Shown in pieces: positions 36,976-47,066 of a stretch of DNA of 64,000 nucleotides (positions are counted from its first letter, which is position 1; the number at the start of each line of letters is the position of its first letter). Made by a program: the position numbers and the translations under genes. Origin of the DNA: Paenibacillus sp. JNUCC-31 (GTDB taxonomy: Bacteria > Bacillota > Bacilli > Paenibacillales > Paenibacillaceae); the NCBI RefSeq assembly GCF_014844075.1, contig NZ_CP062165.1, positions 7,440,001-7,504,000 of the forward strand, in the 5' to 3' direction. The notes under the pieces are model-generated. The model did no database searches and had not been told where the DNA came from. It was given only the letters and a program-made list of their open reading frames with translations.

Positions 36976-37857
36976 TTGATTAAGGAAAGCGGTTGGTTTG
37001 ACCGAATCTTTACGATCTTCAATTATACATTTCTAATCCTGCTTGTTATCGTCACCTTGTATCCGCTGCTCTACGTGTTATTTGCGTCCTTAAGCGACTC
37101 GGCGCAGCTGTTAGCGAACAAGGGTCTCCTGTGGAAGCCGGTGGGCTTTAGTCTGGAAGCTTACAAGAGCGTGCTTGCCAATCCAGGTATAGCCACAGGG
37201 TTCCGTAATACATTATTTATTCTTGTATTCGGCGTCATCGTTAACCTGTTCATGACAGCGCTTGGTGCGTATGTGCTGTCCCGTAAAAACGTGATGTGGA
37301 ACAAGGTGTTTATGTTTTTTATCGTGTTCACGATGTTCTTTGGCGGCGGGTTGATTCCACTGTACCTGGTGGTAAAAGGCGTTGGCCTGTTAGATACATT
37401 GTGGTCGACCATTCTGCCCTTTGCCATCAGCACGTTTAATCTGATCATCATGCGAACGTCGTTTATGGGTATCCCGGACAGTCTCGAAGAATCAGCCAAG
37501 ATAGATGGAGCCAATCACTTCACCATTTTGTTCCGCATTATTATTCCGTTGTCCATGCCCGTCATTGCCGTGATGATTCTGTATTACGCAGTAGATAAGT
37601 GGAACGGGTGGTTCTATGCGTCTGTCTTTATCAAAAGCCGAGAGCTGTTCCCGCTGCAATTGGTGCTGCGTGAGATTCTGATCGCCAATTCTACGGAGAG
37701 CATGTCGGCAGGTGCATCGGCTGGGGATCGCTTCCAGATCGGGGAAACCATCAAATATGCGACTATTATGGTAGCGACGATACCGATTCTGTGCATCTAT
37801 CCGTTTTTGCAGCGGTTTTTCGTAAAAGGTGTCATGGTTGGTTCATTGAAAGGTTAG
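36976..37857 (+). CDS. ytcP: ABC sugar permease, YtcP/LplC type
   Basis: 293-residue second permease subunit. Six membrane segments are evident, with the EAA loop ESAKIDGANHFTILFRIIIPLSMP seen as EESAKIDGANH and IIPLSMP. The start is probably the TTG at 36976 (GAGGTGG five bases upstream), giving IKESGWFDRIF, the usual beginning of this family; the GTG at 36967 overlaps that site. The C-terminal FFVKGVMVGSLKG is typical. It works with LplB and the binding lipoprotein to import an oligosaccharide. Confidence 0.9.
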   Translation: MIKESGWFDRIFTIFNYTFLILLVIVTLYPLLYVLFASLSDSAQLLANKGLLWKPVGFSLEAYKSVLANPGIATGFRNTLFILVFGVIVNLFMTALGAYVLSRKNVMWNKVFMFFIVFTMFFGGGLIPLYLVVKGVGLLDTLWSTILPFAISTFNLIIMRTSFMGIPDSLEESAKIDGANHFTILFRIIIPLSMPVIAVMILYYAVDKWNGWFYASVFIKSRELFPLQLVLREILIANSTESMSAGASAGDRFQIGETIKYATIMVATIPILCIYPFLQRFFVKGVMVGSLKG

Positions 37858-37896
37858 ATCAGAGAATTGAAGAACGGTAAGGAGGTATGAGGTTAC

Positions 37897-39018
37897 ATGA
37901 GCGTATTAAATGAAGTGAACAAGGACGTGTGGGATCAGATCAAGAGCAAAACCGATCAGATGCTTGCATCCATAGGTGATAAGTCTCCGCATGTTGCTGG
38001 AACCAATGGCATCTATGACGACATGAGAATCGATTGGTGGACCTCGGGATTCTGGCCGGGCTTGTTATGGATTATGTACGATATGACGGGTGATGAGAAA
38101 TATAAAGAAGCTGCATGGAATTGGGATCAACGGCTATCGGAACGGTTTCTTGAAAATAACTACTTCGATCACGACGTGGGCTTTCATTTCCTGCCCACGG
38201 CCGTTATCAAATACAAGCTCACCGGAGATGCCGATGCAGCTAGACGTGCTTTATTTGCTGCCAACTTCCTGGCTGGGCGCTTCAATACCAAAGGCAGCTT
38301 TATCCGGGCCTGGAATGGAAACATGTTGGGATGGTCGATCATTGACACCATGATGAATCTGTCGTTACTCTTCTGGGCATCGGAGGAGAGTGGAGACCCC
38401 CGTTTCAGCCATATCGCCAAGGCTCATGCGAATATGGTCATGAAGCATTTTGTCAGGGAAGATGGTTCTGTGCATCATATTGTTTCATTTGATCCCAAGA
38501 CAGGTGAACGTGCTGAAGCGATAGGGGGACAGGGAGCGGCGCCGAATTCGGCATGGAGTCGTGGAGCTGCGTGGGCTTTATACGGATTAACGAATACGTA
38601 TCGTTATACAGAAGACCCGGCATATCTTGATGCTGCACAGCGTGTGGCGAACTTCTTCATTTCCAACTTGCCTGAGGATAGCGTTCCGCATTGGGATTTC
38701 CGGGCTGAGTCCGAAGAAGGAGAAGAGATTCCACGGGACAGCTCCGCGGGTGCAATTGCTGCTTCCGGATTGCTTGAGCTTGCAGATGTACTAACTGATC
38801 CTGAAGGCAGGCTATATGCTACCATTGCCAAACGTATCCTGAATTCCTTGCGGGATCACTATGGAACATGGAATCTTCCTGATCACGAAGGTATGCTTCT
38901 GAAGGGAACCAGTCACAAACCGGCGGGTCAGAACGTGAACGTCTCGCTCATATACGGTGACTATTTCTACGTCGAAGCGAGTGCAAAATTAAACGGTTGG
39001 AAGCATCGCATTTTCTAG
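37897..39018 (+). CDS. GH88 unsaturated glucuronyl hydrolase
   Basis: 373-residue cytoplasmic enzyme that removes the 4,5-unsaturated uronic acid from oligosaccharides left by polysaccharide lyases, by hydrating the vinyl ether. Family features are WWTSGFWPGLLWIMYD, HDVGFHFLP (Asp93), WNGNMLGWSIIDTMMNL (Asp150) and WSRGAAWALYG. The two aspartates correspond to D88 and D149 of Bacillus sp. GL1 UGL, with slightly shorter spacing. There is no signal peptide. It is in the same run as the importer (40 bp after the permease), so it should act on the imported oligosaccharide. Chondroitin, hyaluronan, gellan-like or glucuronan-derived products are all possible. Confidence 0.9.
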   Translation: MSVLNEVNKDVWDQIKSKTDQMLASIGDKSPHVAGTNGIYDDMRIDWWTSGFWPGLLWIMYDMTGDEKYKEAAWNWDQRLSERFLENNYFDHDVGFHFLPTAVIKYKLTGDADAARRALFAANFLAGRFNTKGSFIRAWNGNMLGWSIIDTMMNLSLLFWASEESGDPRFSHIAKAHANMVMKHFVREDGSVHHIVSFDPKTGERAEAIGGQGAAPNSAWSRGAAWALYGLTNTYRYTEDPAYLDAAQRVANFFISNLPEDSVPHWDFRAESEEGEEIPRDSSAGAIAASGLLELADVLTDPEGRLYATIAKRILNSLRDHYGTWNLPDHEGMLLKGTSHKPAGQNVNVSLIYGDYFYVEASAKLNGWKHRIF

Positions 39019-39033
39019 AAATGTTCTAAGTAC

Positions 39034-39133
39034 ATTTTTGAAATAGACTCATCTATTCAAAAATTGAATGACCATACATTGATGTTTTGATACCGAATGC
39101 CCGATAGACGAAATTAGTCTATTCGGGCTATTT
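39034..39133 (+). terminator. Double hairpin after GH88 gene
   Basis: Hairpin 1: TTTTTGAAATAGA with TCTATT-CAAAAA (39034-39064). Hairpin 2: GCCCGATAGAC with GTCTAT(T)CGGGC (39099-39128), followed by CTATTTG. It probably ends the import operon before the regulator. Confidence 0.6.
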
Positions 39134-39279
39134 GTGCTTGATTTGACGGGGAAAATCGGTGGTGGCTACCCTTTTTGTCAATCGAATTGAACTTTTTATC
39201 TATATCCCAATTGCGCTCTTACCGTTATAATAAATTCCTGATCCAAACATAGATAATCTACGAAGAGTTGGGTGATGAG

Positions 39280-41628
39280 TTGTTGCTAAACATTCGATAT
39301 TTGTGGCAAAAACGAGAAAGCATAATTGTAACCTGGCTTGTCTCTTACAGTGCTGTTTTGATTGTGCCGATTCTGATCAGTTTGGTTATTTACATGCAAG
39401 CAAATGAGACTTTGAAGAGTGAAATACATCGGGCCAACGATTCTTTATTGAAGCAGATGCGTTATACGATCGATACACAAGTTGATCTGATGAAACGGTT
39501 AAACATGGAAATGACGTGGAGCCCAAATCTGCAAACGTTGATGTATTCCAATCAGCCGGCCAAAGAGGCGCCGTATACGGCATACCAACTGGTAAAGGAA
39601 CTCCGTCTCTATAAAACATCCTACGCATCCATCGATGAATTCTACGTCGTGTGGAAAAAAGATCAATCCATTCTCCGTTCAGGTAATATTCGGGATATGC
39701 GAACGGCATTTCATACCATACATAACACAGGTGCAATGTCTTTCGAAGCGTGGCGGGATCAGATTCTGGGTACAGAGACGAATCAATTCGTCATACTGCC
39801 ACATCAGAATGCAGCTCCGGCGGAGTCTTCGATTGCGTACATTACACGTCTGCCTGATGATTTGAATGGTCAGGAGACCGGCACGGTTGTCGTCATGGCG
39901 GATACGCGAAGATTCCAGGAAGCAATTGAGAGCATTTCGGGTTTTAGTGATGCCACACTGCTGATTCTGAACCAGAATAACGAGATTCTGATGAGCAATC
40001 ATCCGGGGTCAGAGGAATTGAAGCCATTCATGAATGGCAATCAGGTTCAATTGGATAACGCCAAGGTAGGCAAGTCGGAGATGTTCTACATGGACTCTGC
40101 GGTATCCGATCTCAAGTACGCATTGATTATTCCCAGCAGCCTATATTGGGAAAAGGCAGTGTATGTCCGCAATTTTACGTATATCAGCATCGTAGTGAGT
40201 CTCATTAGCGCGGGTGTACTGACCTGGTTCTTCATGCGCCGGAATTACTCCCCAATCCAACAGCTCGTGGAATCACTAAAAGACAAAAATAGTCAGAACG
40301 AACCTGCTGATCGGAACGAACTTCGGTTTATTCAGAAGGTCATCATGAACACACGTTCAGAAAAGAATGAGATTGCCCAGCAGTTGCAGAAACATCAGCA
40401 GGTGCTGCGCTCCAATATGATTAATCGGCTTCTCAAAGGCAAACAGGATACGCTTGTGCCTTATGAAGATGCATTCCGTTCATTCCATATGCCGCTGTAT
40501 TCAAGTGAATTTGCTGTGATCCTATTTGTTATCGAGAATGAAGAGAATCTCTATGGAAAGCTGCCAGGTATTGATATCAACGAACGAAACAAGCTAATCC
40601 ATCTCATTATTTCCAATGTGGTTGAAGAACTGGCTTCAGAGCGTCAGCACGTCGGATATGTGGCTGAAGTTGATGATATGATGGTCTGCCTTGTAAATAT
40701 GAAAGCGGATTCTTCGGATTGGAACCAGGATCTTCATCACATTGCGGCAGAAGCGCAGCGATTCCTGGAACGTTATGAAATGGAATTGACGATCTCCATC
40801 AGTGGACGCCATACGTCGTGGATTGGTATCGCCGAAGCATACCAGGAAGCTGTAGACGCGATGGAATACAAAATGGTGCTTGGCAAAAAAGGTATCATTA
40901 CCTATGGCGATGTCCGCAGCGATGCGATGGCGGATGACCCGTTTGGCTACTACTATCCGCTTCAGGTGGAACAGCAGCTTCTTAATTTCATCAAAGCGGG
41001 AGATACCGACCAAGCCAGCGCTTATATGAACGAGATTACAGAGCGAAATTTTGATAAACCGATTATGTCGCTCACACTTGCACGTTGCCTGATTTTTAAC
41101 CTGGTAGGTACAATGATCAAGGCTATCAATGATCTGGGGGACAGGGATAACCATACGTTAACCCAATACCCGAATCGGATTGATGACATTATTGCCGGGG
41201 ATACCATCCAGGAGATGCAGGAGGCTTTGCAGAATTTGCTTGAGGAGGTATGTTCCTATGCCGCTGACAAGCGCGCAACGAATGTATCACAAGAACGTGA
41301 GGATTCCCTGCGTCATCTCAGTAGCCAAGTCACACAGTATATTGAGAGTAACTATACAGACGTGAATTTGAACGTCAACGCCATTGGTGAGCATTTTGAG
41401 CTGAAGGGCAGTTACTTGTCCAAACTTTTCAAGAATCAGACCGGCGAGGGTCTGCTGGATTGCATTCATAAATGCCGTATCCGACAGGCCAAAGAAATGA
41501 TGGAGCATAAACAGGAATCCATTACCGAAATATCCCGATTGGTCGGGTATAATGATGCAGCCACTTTCATCCGGGTATTCAAGAAATACGAAGGCATTAC
41601 CCCCGGTAAATATAAAGAAATCAGTTGA
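39280..41628 (+). CDS. Membrane-bound AraC-type sensor regulator
   Basis: About 782 residues. A first membrane helix (TWLVSYSAVLIVPILISLVIY, about residues 17-37) and a second (FTYISIVVSLISAGVLTWFFM, about 295-315) enclose an extracytoplasmic sensor domain of Cache-like character. The cytoplasmic part ends with an AraC HTH (LNVNAIGEHFELKGSYLSKLF and ITEISRLVGYNDAATFIRVF). This architecture is common beside Paenibacillus carbohydrate loci and senses oligosaccharides outside the cell. Several TTG starts exist (39268, 39280, 39283); GGTGAT before the second favours it. It lies between the two solute-binder genes and likely controls both. Confidence 0.87.
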   Translation: MLLNIRYLWQKRESIIVTWLVSYSAVLIVPILISLVIYMQANETLKSEIHRANDSLLKQMRYTIDTQVDLMKRLNMEMTWSPNLQTLMYSNQPAKEAPYTAYQLVKELRLYKTSYASIDEFYVVWKKDQSILRSGNIRDMRTAFHTIHNTGAMSFEAWRDQILGTETNQFVILPHQNAAPAESSIAYITRLPDDLNGQETGTVVVMADTRRFQEAIESISGFSDATLLILNQNNEILMSNHPGSEELKPFMNGNQVQLDNAKVGKSEMFYMDSAVSDLKYALIIPSSLYWEKAVYVRNFTYISIVVSLISAGVLTWFFMRRNYSPIQQLVESLKDKNSQNEPADRNELRFIQKVIMNTRSEKNEIAQQLQKHQQVLRSNMINRLLKGKQDTLVPYEDAFRSFHMPLYSSEFAVILFVIENEENLYGKLPGIDINERNKLIHLIISNVVEELASERQHVGYVAEVDDMMVCLVNMKADSSDWNQDLHHIAAEAQRFLERYEMELTISISGRHTSWIGIAEAYQEAVDAMEYKMVLGKKGIITYGDVRSDAMADDPFGYYYPLQVEQQLLNFIKAGDTDQASAYMNEITERNFDKPIMSLTLARCLIFNLVGTMIKAINDLGDRDNHTLTQYPNRIDDIIAGDTIQEMQEALQNLLEEVCSYAADKRATNVSQEREDSLRHLSSQVTQYIESNYTDVNLNVNAIGEHFELKGSYLSKLFKNQTGEGLLDCIHKCRIRQAKEMMEHKQESITEISRLVGYNDAATFIRVFKKYEGITPGKYKEIS

Positions 41629-41647
41629 TTTGAAAGGAGACCGGAAC

Positions 41648-43297
41648 ATGAACGTAAAGAAAATGTTGGCATTCATAACAAAAGTAACAGGATTTATCCT
41701 GCTGCTTGGCATGCTGACAGCTTGCGATCAGAACGGGTCAGATTCGGATGCCGCGATGGATGAACGTTCCGGCTCGTCAGAGTCTAAGACCGTCTCCATC
41801 GCCGCTCCCGATGACGATGGGAGATTAACCTACTGGGCTGAATTGAACGGCAATGCAGCGAGCATCAAGTCCAGCTTCAATGAAGTTCCTTTTTTTCAGG
41901 AGTGGCAGCGGAGAACCGGAGTCAACCTTCAATTCATCCGGCCTCCCGCCAATCAGGCCAAAGAAGCGATTAATGTGCTGCTTACGTCCGGAGAACTGCC
42001 AGATATGATTGAATACGAGTGGAGCAATTATCCCGGTGGGCCGGAGAAAGCGATCAAAGACGGATATATTCTGAGATTAAACGATGTTATTGATCAATAC
42101 GCACCTCATCTGAAGCAGTACCTGACGGAGCATCCAGACATTGATATGCAGATTCGAACAGCGAACGGAAGTTATTACGCGTTTCCTTTTATTCAGGGAG
42201 ATGATAAGCTGCGAACCTATCAAGGGCCGATTATCCGGAAGGACTGGCTGGATGAACTTGGACTTGACGTGCCAACAACGATTGACGAATGGCATACGAT
42301 GCTTCAGGTATTTAAGGACAAAAAGGGAGCTGACGCTCCGCTTACTTTTCTAGGTGTTCCGAATCCGTTGTTTGGTATCGAAGGCGGCGGTTTTATTGGC
42401 GCTTTTGGCATTAAAAAGGGGTTCTACGTGGAAGATGGCCACATTAAGTTTGGGGCACAAGAACCTGAATATAAAGCGTTTCTCTCCTTATTTCGTGAAT
42501 GGTATGCGGAGGGACTCATTGACAAGAATCTGGCTGCCGTCGATTCGGAGACTCAGGATACAAACATGACCACAGGACGCAGCGGCGCGAGTATCTGGAA
42601 TGCAGGGGCGGGGATTGGTACATGGCTACCCATCTTGCAAGAGACAGATCCCCATGCAAAGCTTGTGCCAGCGCCATATCCTGTCATGAACAAAGGAGAT
42701 CGCCCGAAATTTGGTCAACTTGCTCCCGCGATCGGTTCCAGTGGAGTCGCCATATCCAGCAACAGTCATCATGTAGAAGAAGCAGCACGAATGTTGGACT
42801 ACGGGTATGGGCCTGAGGGACATTTGCTGTTCAACTTTGGTATTGAAGGTGTTAGTTTTAAGATGAAGGACGGGTATCCGACGTATACCGAGACTATTTT
42901 GAAAAACCCTGATAAGTGGTCGCCGGCGCAAGCGCTTGCGATGTACACGAGAGCGAGTTATTTCGGTCCATTTGTACAGGATACGCGATATATGGAACAA
43001 TATTATATTTTGCCGGAACAGAAAGAGGCGGTGCAGTTATGGTCCAGTACGGACGCTGTTCTGCATCAGGTACCAACTCTGCCCAAAACCGAGAAAGAAA
43101 GCACGGAGATGTCAGTCATCATGCAGGAAGTGAACAAAGTGGTGGACGAGATGTCGCTTAAAATCATTTTTGGCATTGAGCCGTTGGATGCATTCGATAC
43201 GTATGTCGAGCAAATCAAGTCATTACAGATTGATCGTGCGATTGAGATTCAACAACAGGCGTTAGAGCGATATAATCGCGCTGTGTCCTCTAAATAA
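41648..43297 (+). CDS. Second ABC solute-binding lipoprotein, paralogue of the 34.4-kb binder
   Basis: 549 residues with a lipoprotein signal ending LLLGMLTACDQNG (Cys at about 24). It aligns along its whole length with the first binder: LTYWAELNGN against LTYWGEINGN, SGELPDMIEY against SGDLPDMLEY, and the identical GPIIRKDWLDELGL. By eye about 60 percent of residues agree. AAAGGAGA sets the start at 41648; the 41552 frame overlaps the regulator gene. No permease genes follow, so it presumably uses the permeases of the first operon, giving one channel two receptors. Confidence 0.9.
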   Translation: MNVKKMLAFITKVTGFILLLGMLTACDQNGSDSDAAMDERSGSSESKTVSIAAPDDDGRLTYWAELNGNAASIKSSFNEVPFFQEWQRRTGVNLQFIRPPANQAKEAINVLLTSGELPDMIEYEWSNYPGGPEKAIKDGYILRLNDVIDQYAPHLKQYLTEHPDIDMQIRTANGSYYAFPFIQGDDKLRTYQGPIIRKDWLDELGLDVPTTIDEWHTMLQVFKDKKGADAPLTFLGVPNPLFGIEGGGFIGAFGIKKGFYVEDGHIKFGAQEPEYKAFLSLFREWYAEGLIDKNLAAVDSETQDTNMTTGRSGASIWNAGAGIGTWLPILQETDPHAKLVPAPYPVMNKGDRPKFGQLAPAIGSSGVAISSNSHHVEEAARMLDYGYGPEGHLLFNFGIEGVSFKMKDGYPTYTETILKNPDKWSPAQALAMYTRASYFGPFVQDTRYMEQYYILPEQKEAVQLWSSTDAVLHQVPTLPKTEKESTEMSVIMQEVNKVVDEMSLKIIFGIEPLDAFDTYVEQIKSLQIDRAIEIQQQALERYNRAVSSK

Positions 43298-43492
43298 ACC
43301 CTTATATTGTATAAAATAGGCATTAAAGTGTCGTTTTTGTTAATGTAATTCCGTTCCCTCGTGCTCTACAATCGGTTATGACATGCTGAGTTGGCATGCA
43401 CATGACTCTTGCTTCAGCAGGATCGGAGGTGACTATAGGGTTTCTTGAAACCGCTCACATACTCTGGAATCCAAAAGGAGGAGAACGAAAGC

Positions 43493-46159
43493 ATGCGTAG
43501 AAAGTGGCCTTTTTTATTGTTGGCATTTACGTTGACCATTGGATTGTCTGTACCTGGAACCCAGGAGGTTCGAGCGTCAGAGGGTGACTCACAGCCATCT
43601 ATTGATCGTGCGGGTGAGAATCTATCTCTGGGTACGGATGGCAGAAGCAGACTCTATCCAAACGATTGGTATCCAGGATTTAAAGATGAACAGGGAAGGT
43701 TTCTGCATGACTTTTCGTATGCCGGTTACCGGCGTGGGGAAACAGAACTACCTAAAACGGCGAAAAACAAACGTATCGACGTTACCAAATCACCTTATTT
43801 TGCCGATCCTTCAGGGGGCCGTGATGCAACACAGGCTATTCAAAAGGCAATTGATGCTGCTGTTGCGTTAGGTGGGGGTGTCGTGTATCTTCCCAAGGGT
43901 ACATATCAGGTTAACCCTCAGGACGGCAAGGATTATTCACTAAACATTTCTGCAAGTCGTGTGGTCCTGAAAGGTGACGGGATGAACAAGACTCATATCT
44001 ATAATGCACAGCAAAATATGAAAAACAAGGATATTATCCGGATCAGTAACGGAGATTGGAAGAAAACCGGAATTTCCACGAAACTTCGCAAGTCGGTTGC
44101 TGATCCAACCGTCCTGCTGCCCGTTGAAGATACAAGCGGATTTGCGGTGAATGATTACGTGGTCATTTCATTCGAAACGACGCCGGGTTTTTTACGTGAA
44201 CTTGGCATGCAAAACAAGTGGTCGTCCCGTCTCGGTAAAGTAGAACCGTTATTCTATCGCCAAATCGTGGGCGTAGATTCAGAGAACAAAACGATTACGC
44301 TAGACATTCCGACGCGTTATCCAATGAAGCTCCGCGATGATATTACGATTAGTCAGACCGCAGATCCGATTGTCGAGGTAGGGTTGGAAGATTTCTCGAT
44401 CTCAAACATTCAAAATGCGAAGTCGGGCCTTGGTGAGGATGACTTCAAAGTCGTTGGGACTGCTGGGTATGAAGCTGATAATGCCAAAGCGGTCAATGTG
44501 ATTGCAGTGGCGAACAGCTGGATTCGCAATGTTAACACGTATAAACCAGCTGGCAATACAGATTATCATCTGTTATCCAAAGGTATTATTCTGGACCGTA
44601 CAAAGAACGTCACTGTGGATCATGTAACCATGCAGTACCCGCAGTATCGTGGAGCGAACGGGAACGGTTATTTATATCAATTTATAGGCAATGATAATCT
44701 CATTAAGGATAGTAAGGCAATAGGAGCTAGACATAGCTTCACATATGCCAACTTCTCTGCGAACGGGAATGTGCTGCAAGGTTCGTATTCGGAGAATCCT
44801 TCATTATTGACTGATTTTCATATGTACTTGAGTATGGCGAATCTGATCGATAACCTGGTCGTTAACGGGGACGGAATCTCTGCCATTACGCGGGATTATG
44901 GATCATCCGAAACGAACCGTCATGGGGTCGTTTCGACGGAAAGTGTGTTCTGGAATACGACCGGACAGGCTGCACACCCTAGTAAATCCGGCGTTATTGT
45001 AGAATCAGAACAATTCGGGAATGGATATGTCATTGGAACAAAAGGAAAGGACACCGGCGTGAACGTCAACATTGTTGGTTCCATTCCGGATGCGAATACG
45101 CAGCCATTTGATATGGCGGAAGGCATTGGGCAGGGCGATCGTTTATCCCCGCAAAGTTTATATCAGGATCAGAGCAAGAAACGAATCAAAGATCTTCATC
45201 TGGGGCTTCAATCCCTGTTGGTGAATGGCGAAGCTATAGGGGGTATGCAGTTCTTAAGAACGGATTACGTCCATACTTTGCCTTATGGCACAACAGAAAC
45301 GCCGATCATCTCTGCGAAAGCTTATGCGAAGGATGCCAAAATTAAAATTAAGCAGCCGCAAGGAATTAATGGAACTGGAGAGATCACTGTATCGTATCGG
45401 GGTCATACCCAGAACGTGCGCGTAAAATTCAAAGTAGCAGATACACCGGTACTTCCAGAGAATATCTCCATCAGTCCTAATAAAACGCTTCCAGGATGGA
45501 GAGTTGCAGGCAATGCGATCAGCGCAGGAGCGAGCGGCGAATTATCTTCTTTTGTTACATTAGATAATGGTGAGATCGTGAACATTGCAGAATTGGATGT
45601 TCCTGTCACGTATACGTCAACTGATGAAACTATCGGATATACGAAAGGGACTACCTTCCATGCGGTAAAAGCCGGAATTGTAGACATCATTGTGAGCTGC
45701 GTCTTTAATGGAGTACCGGTCGAGGCACGAGAGAAATTTGAAGTCAAAGAGCCTATGGCCGAACCGGAAGGACCGTTTGCAGTCGTAACCAAGGTTACGG
45801 CAAGTTCAGATGACGGCAATCTGCCGATCCATACGATCGACCGTGATCCAGACTCCAGATGGTCCGCAGATGGAAAGGGACAATACCTGCAGTTGGAGCT
45901 CGAGCAACAGACCGAAGTAGGGCAGGTAAGCATTCAATTCTATAATGGGCATACACGGTCCAATTATTTTGATTTGGAAGTATCAGTTGATGGTATTAAT
46001 TACCAAAAGGTGTTGAGTAGTGTGGCTAGTCAAAAACAGGCTGCTTATGAAACTTTTGAATTTGAACCGGTCCAGGCGAAATTCATTCGTTATGTCGGGC
46101 AAGGAAACGAATCCAATACCTGGAACAGCATTATTGAATTTTGGGTACACGAGAATTAA
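43493..46159 (+). CDS. Secreted right-handed beta-helix protein (probable polysaccharide lyase) with discoidin-like domain
   Basis: 888 residues. A signal peptide (residues 1-30, ending near VRAS) targets it outside the cell. The catalytic-type domain starts at SPYFADPSGGRDATQAIQKAIDAA with GGGVVYLPKGTYQV, the beginning of the Pectate_lyase_3 superfamily, and continues through many beta-helix rungs (VTVDHVTMQYPQYRG). After a bacterial Ig-like stretch (about 650-750) comes an F5/8-type C (CBM32-like) domain (TASSDDGNLPIHTIDRDPDSRWSADGKG). Lyase activity is inferred from the fold and the GH88/importer context; the family number is uncertain. AAAGGAGGAG sets the ATG at 43493. Confidence 0.8.
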   Translation: MRRKWPFLLLAFTLTIGLSVPGTQEVRASEGDSQPSIDRAGENLSLGTDGRSRLYPNDWYPGFKDEQGRFLHDFSYAGYRRGETELPKTAKNKRIDVTKSPYFADPSGGRDATQAIQKAIDAAVALGGGVVYLPKGTYQVNPQDGKDYSLNISASRVVLKGDGMNKTHIYNAQQNMKNKDIIRISNGDWKKTGISTKLRKSVADPTVLLPVEDTSGFAVNDYVVISFETTPGFLRELGMQNKWSSRLGKVEPLFYRQIVGVDSENKTITLDIPTRYPMKLRDDITISQTADPIVEVGLEDFSISNIQNAKSGLGEDDFKVVGTAGYEADNAKAVNVIAVANSWIRNVNTYKPAGNTDYHLLSKGIILDRTKNVTVDHVTMQYPQYRGANGNGYLYQFIGNDNLIKDSKAIGARHSFTYANFSANGNVLQGSYSENPSLLTDFHMYLSMANLIDNLVVNGDGISAITRDYGSSETNRHGVVSTESVFWNTTGQAAHPSKSGVIVESEQFGNGYVIGTKGKDTGVNVNIVGSIPDANTQPFDMAEGIGQGDRLSPQSLYQDQSKKRIKDLHLGLQSLLVNGEAIGGMQFLRTDYVHTLPYGTTETPIISAKAYAKDAKIKIKQPQGINGTGEITVSYRGHTQNVRVKFKVADTPVLPENISISPNKTLPGWRVAGNAISAGASGELSSFVTLDNGEIVNIAELDVPVTYTSTDETIGYTKGTTFHAVKAGIVDIIVSCVFNGVPVEAREKFEVKEPMAEPEGPFAVVTKVTASSDDGNLPIHTIDRDPDSRWSADGKGQYLQLELEQQTEVGQVSIQFYNGHTRSNYFDLEVSVDGINYQKVLSSVASQKQAAYETFEFEPVQAKFIRYVGQGNESNTWNSIIEFWVHEN

Positions 46160-46196
46160 AAATGACGTAGGATAAAATTAAAAGAAATTCGGTAAT

Positions 46197-46249
46197 CAAA
46201 TATAATATGCGCTCATTTATAAAGCTATAATGGGCGCATATTATATTTG
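46197..46249. terminator. Long perfect hairpin, likely bidirectional terminator
   Basis: Arms CAAATATAATATGCGC and GCGCATATTATATTTG (16 bp, perfect) with further inner pairing CATT/AATG. It lies 38 bp after the beta-helix gene and marks the border with the AT-rich region. Confidence 0.6.
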
Positions 46250-46429
46250 GATAGCATATTTATCCATACGAAATTAAAAATATCTCGGGGGTTATAAAAA
46301 GAAAAAGCCACATTTATCCATGGGGTGTAAATGTAATGAGATGATGTAAAATCCAAAATTATAATAACTGTTTCACAAAACTCGTATTTTGTACATATGT
46401 ATAACGGGATCAAGAAATTGTGGTGTACA

Positions 46430-46448
46430 TTGACACAAAGTTCCCTAC
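46430..46448 (+). repeat. Partial copy of the locus-flanking repeat (copy C)
   Basis: TTGACACAAAGTTCCCTAC, matching the first 19 bp of the repeats at 54110 and 55270. The 363-bp stretch 46160-46520 holds the hairpin above and this partial repeat; no gene was seen in it. Confidence 0.6.
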
Positions 46449-46520
46449 TACCTAAAAATCATATCATAAAAGGATAAGTACGGATTGATTTTGAATAATG
46501 TCACAATACTCTCATTATAT

Positions 46521-47060
46521 CTACCGTCTTGTTTTATCGAGCAGTGATTGTAACTGAACTATTCTTTGGCTCTTACTTAGGAGAGAGTTTATTTGAGATA
46601 GCTCATTAATAAAATTTTTCGTCTTATTAACTACCTCTGTGATAAACTTCTCACTATTGACCTGGATATCTCTCCATTCGGGATAAACTCGATTTGCTAA
46701 AGGATTGGTAATGAGATATTCACTAATGAGGCAGTCAGACTAAACCACACTCACTAGTAAGTCATTATCAGCATAAGTAAACTCAATCCATGTATTATAG
46801 GATTCCGTATCCTTTATCGCTACATACTTAGTATCATCTATTAACAGACATACTTCTAATAAATTTGATAACCAAGTTGAAATAATGTCAAAACCTTCTT
46901 CACCCTCGCCCAGTTCCCTATTATGGTAATAGCCATAATCAACGGAATGCAGGTTTAGTTGAAAGAAACCTTCAATTCCCCCTTCTTTTTCAAATTGCTC
47001 TAGGTTCATCGTTTTCCAGTAACTCTTATCAATAATAATACGGTAATTTATCTCAAACAA
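46521..47060 (-). pseudogene. Immunity-type gene split by an in-frame amber codon
   Basis: Reading from a TTG at 47060 (GGGAGGT upstream), 106 residues run to LLVSVV and a TAG at 46740-46742. The same frame then continues without another stop for 72 codons (SDCLISEYLITNPLANRVYPEW and on to LQSLLDKTRR) to TAG at 46521. One nucleotide change from CAG or similar would explain the split, so the ancestral product was about 179 residues. The first part is acidic with FFQLNLHSVDYGYY and a tryptophan-containing strand, typical of SMI1/SUKH-like or Imm-type immunity proteins, but I cannot name the family. It follows a toxin tail by 6 bp. Confidence 0.6.
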
Positions 47061-47066
47061 TTTTGA

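Noticed and set aside
43395..43425. Possible sigma-54 promoter (TGGCAT...TTGCT) before the beta-helix gene
   Set aside because: The GG and GC elements are 16 bases apart instead of 10, so it cannot be a sigma-54 promoter.
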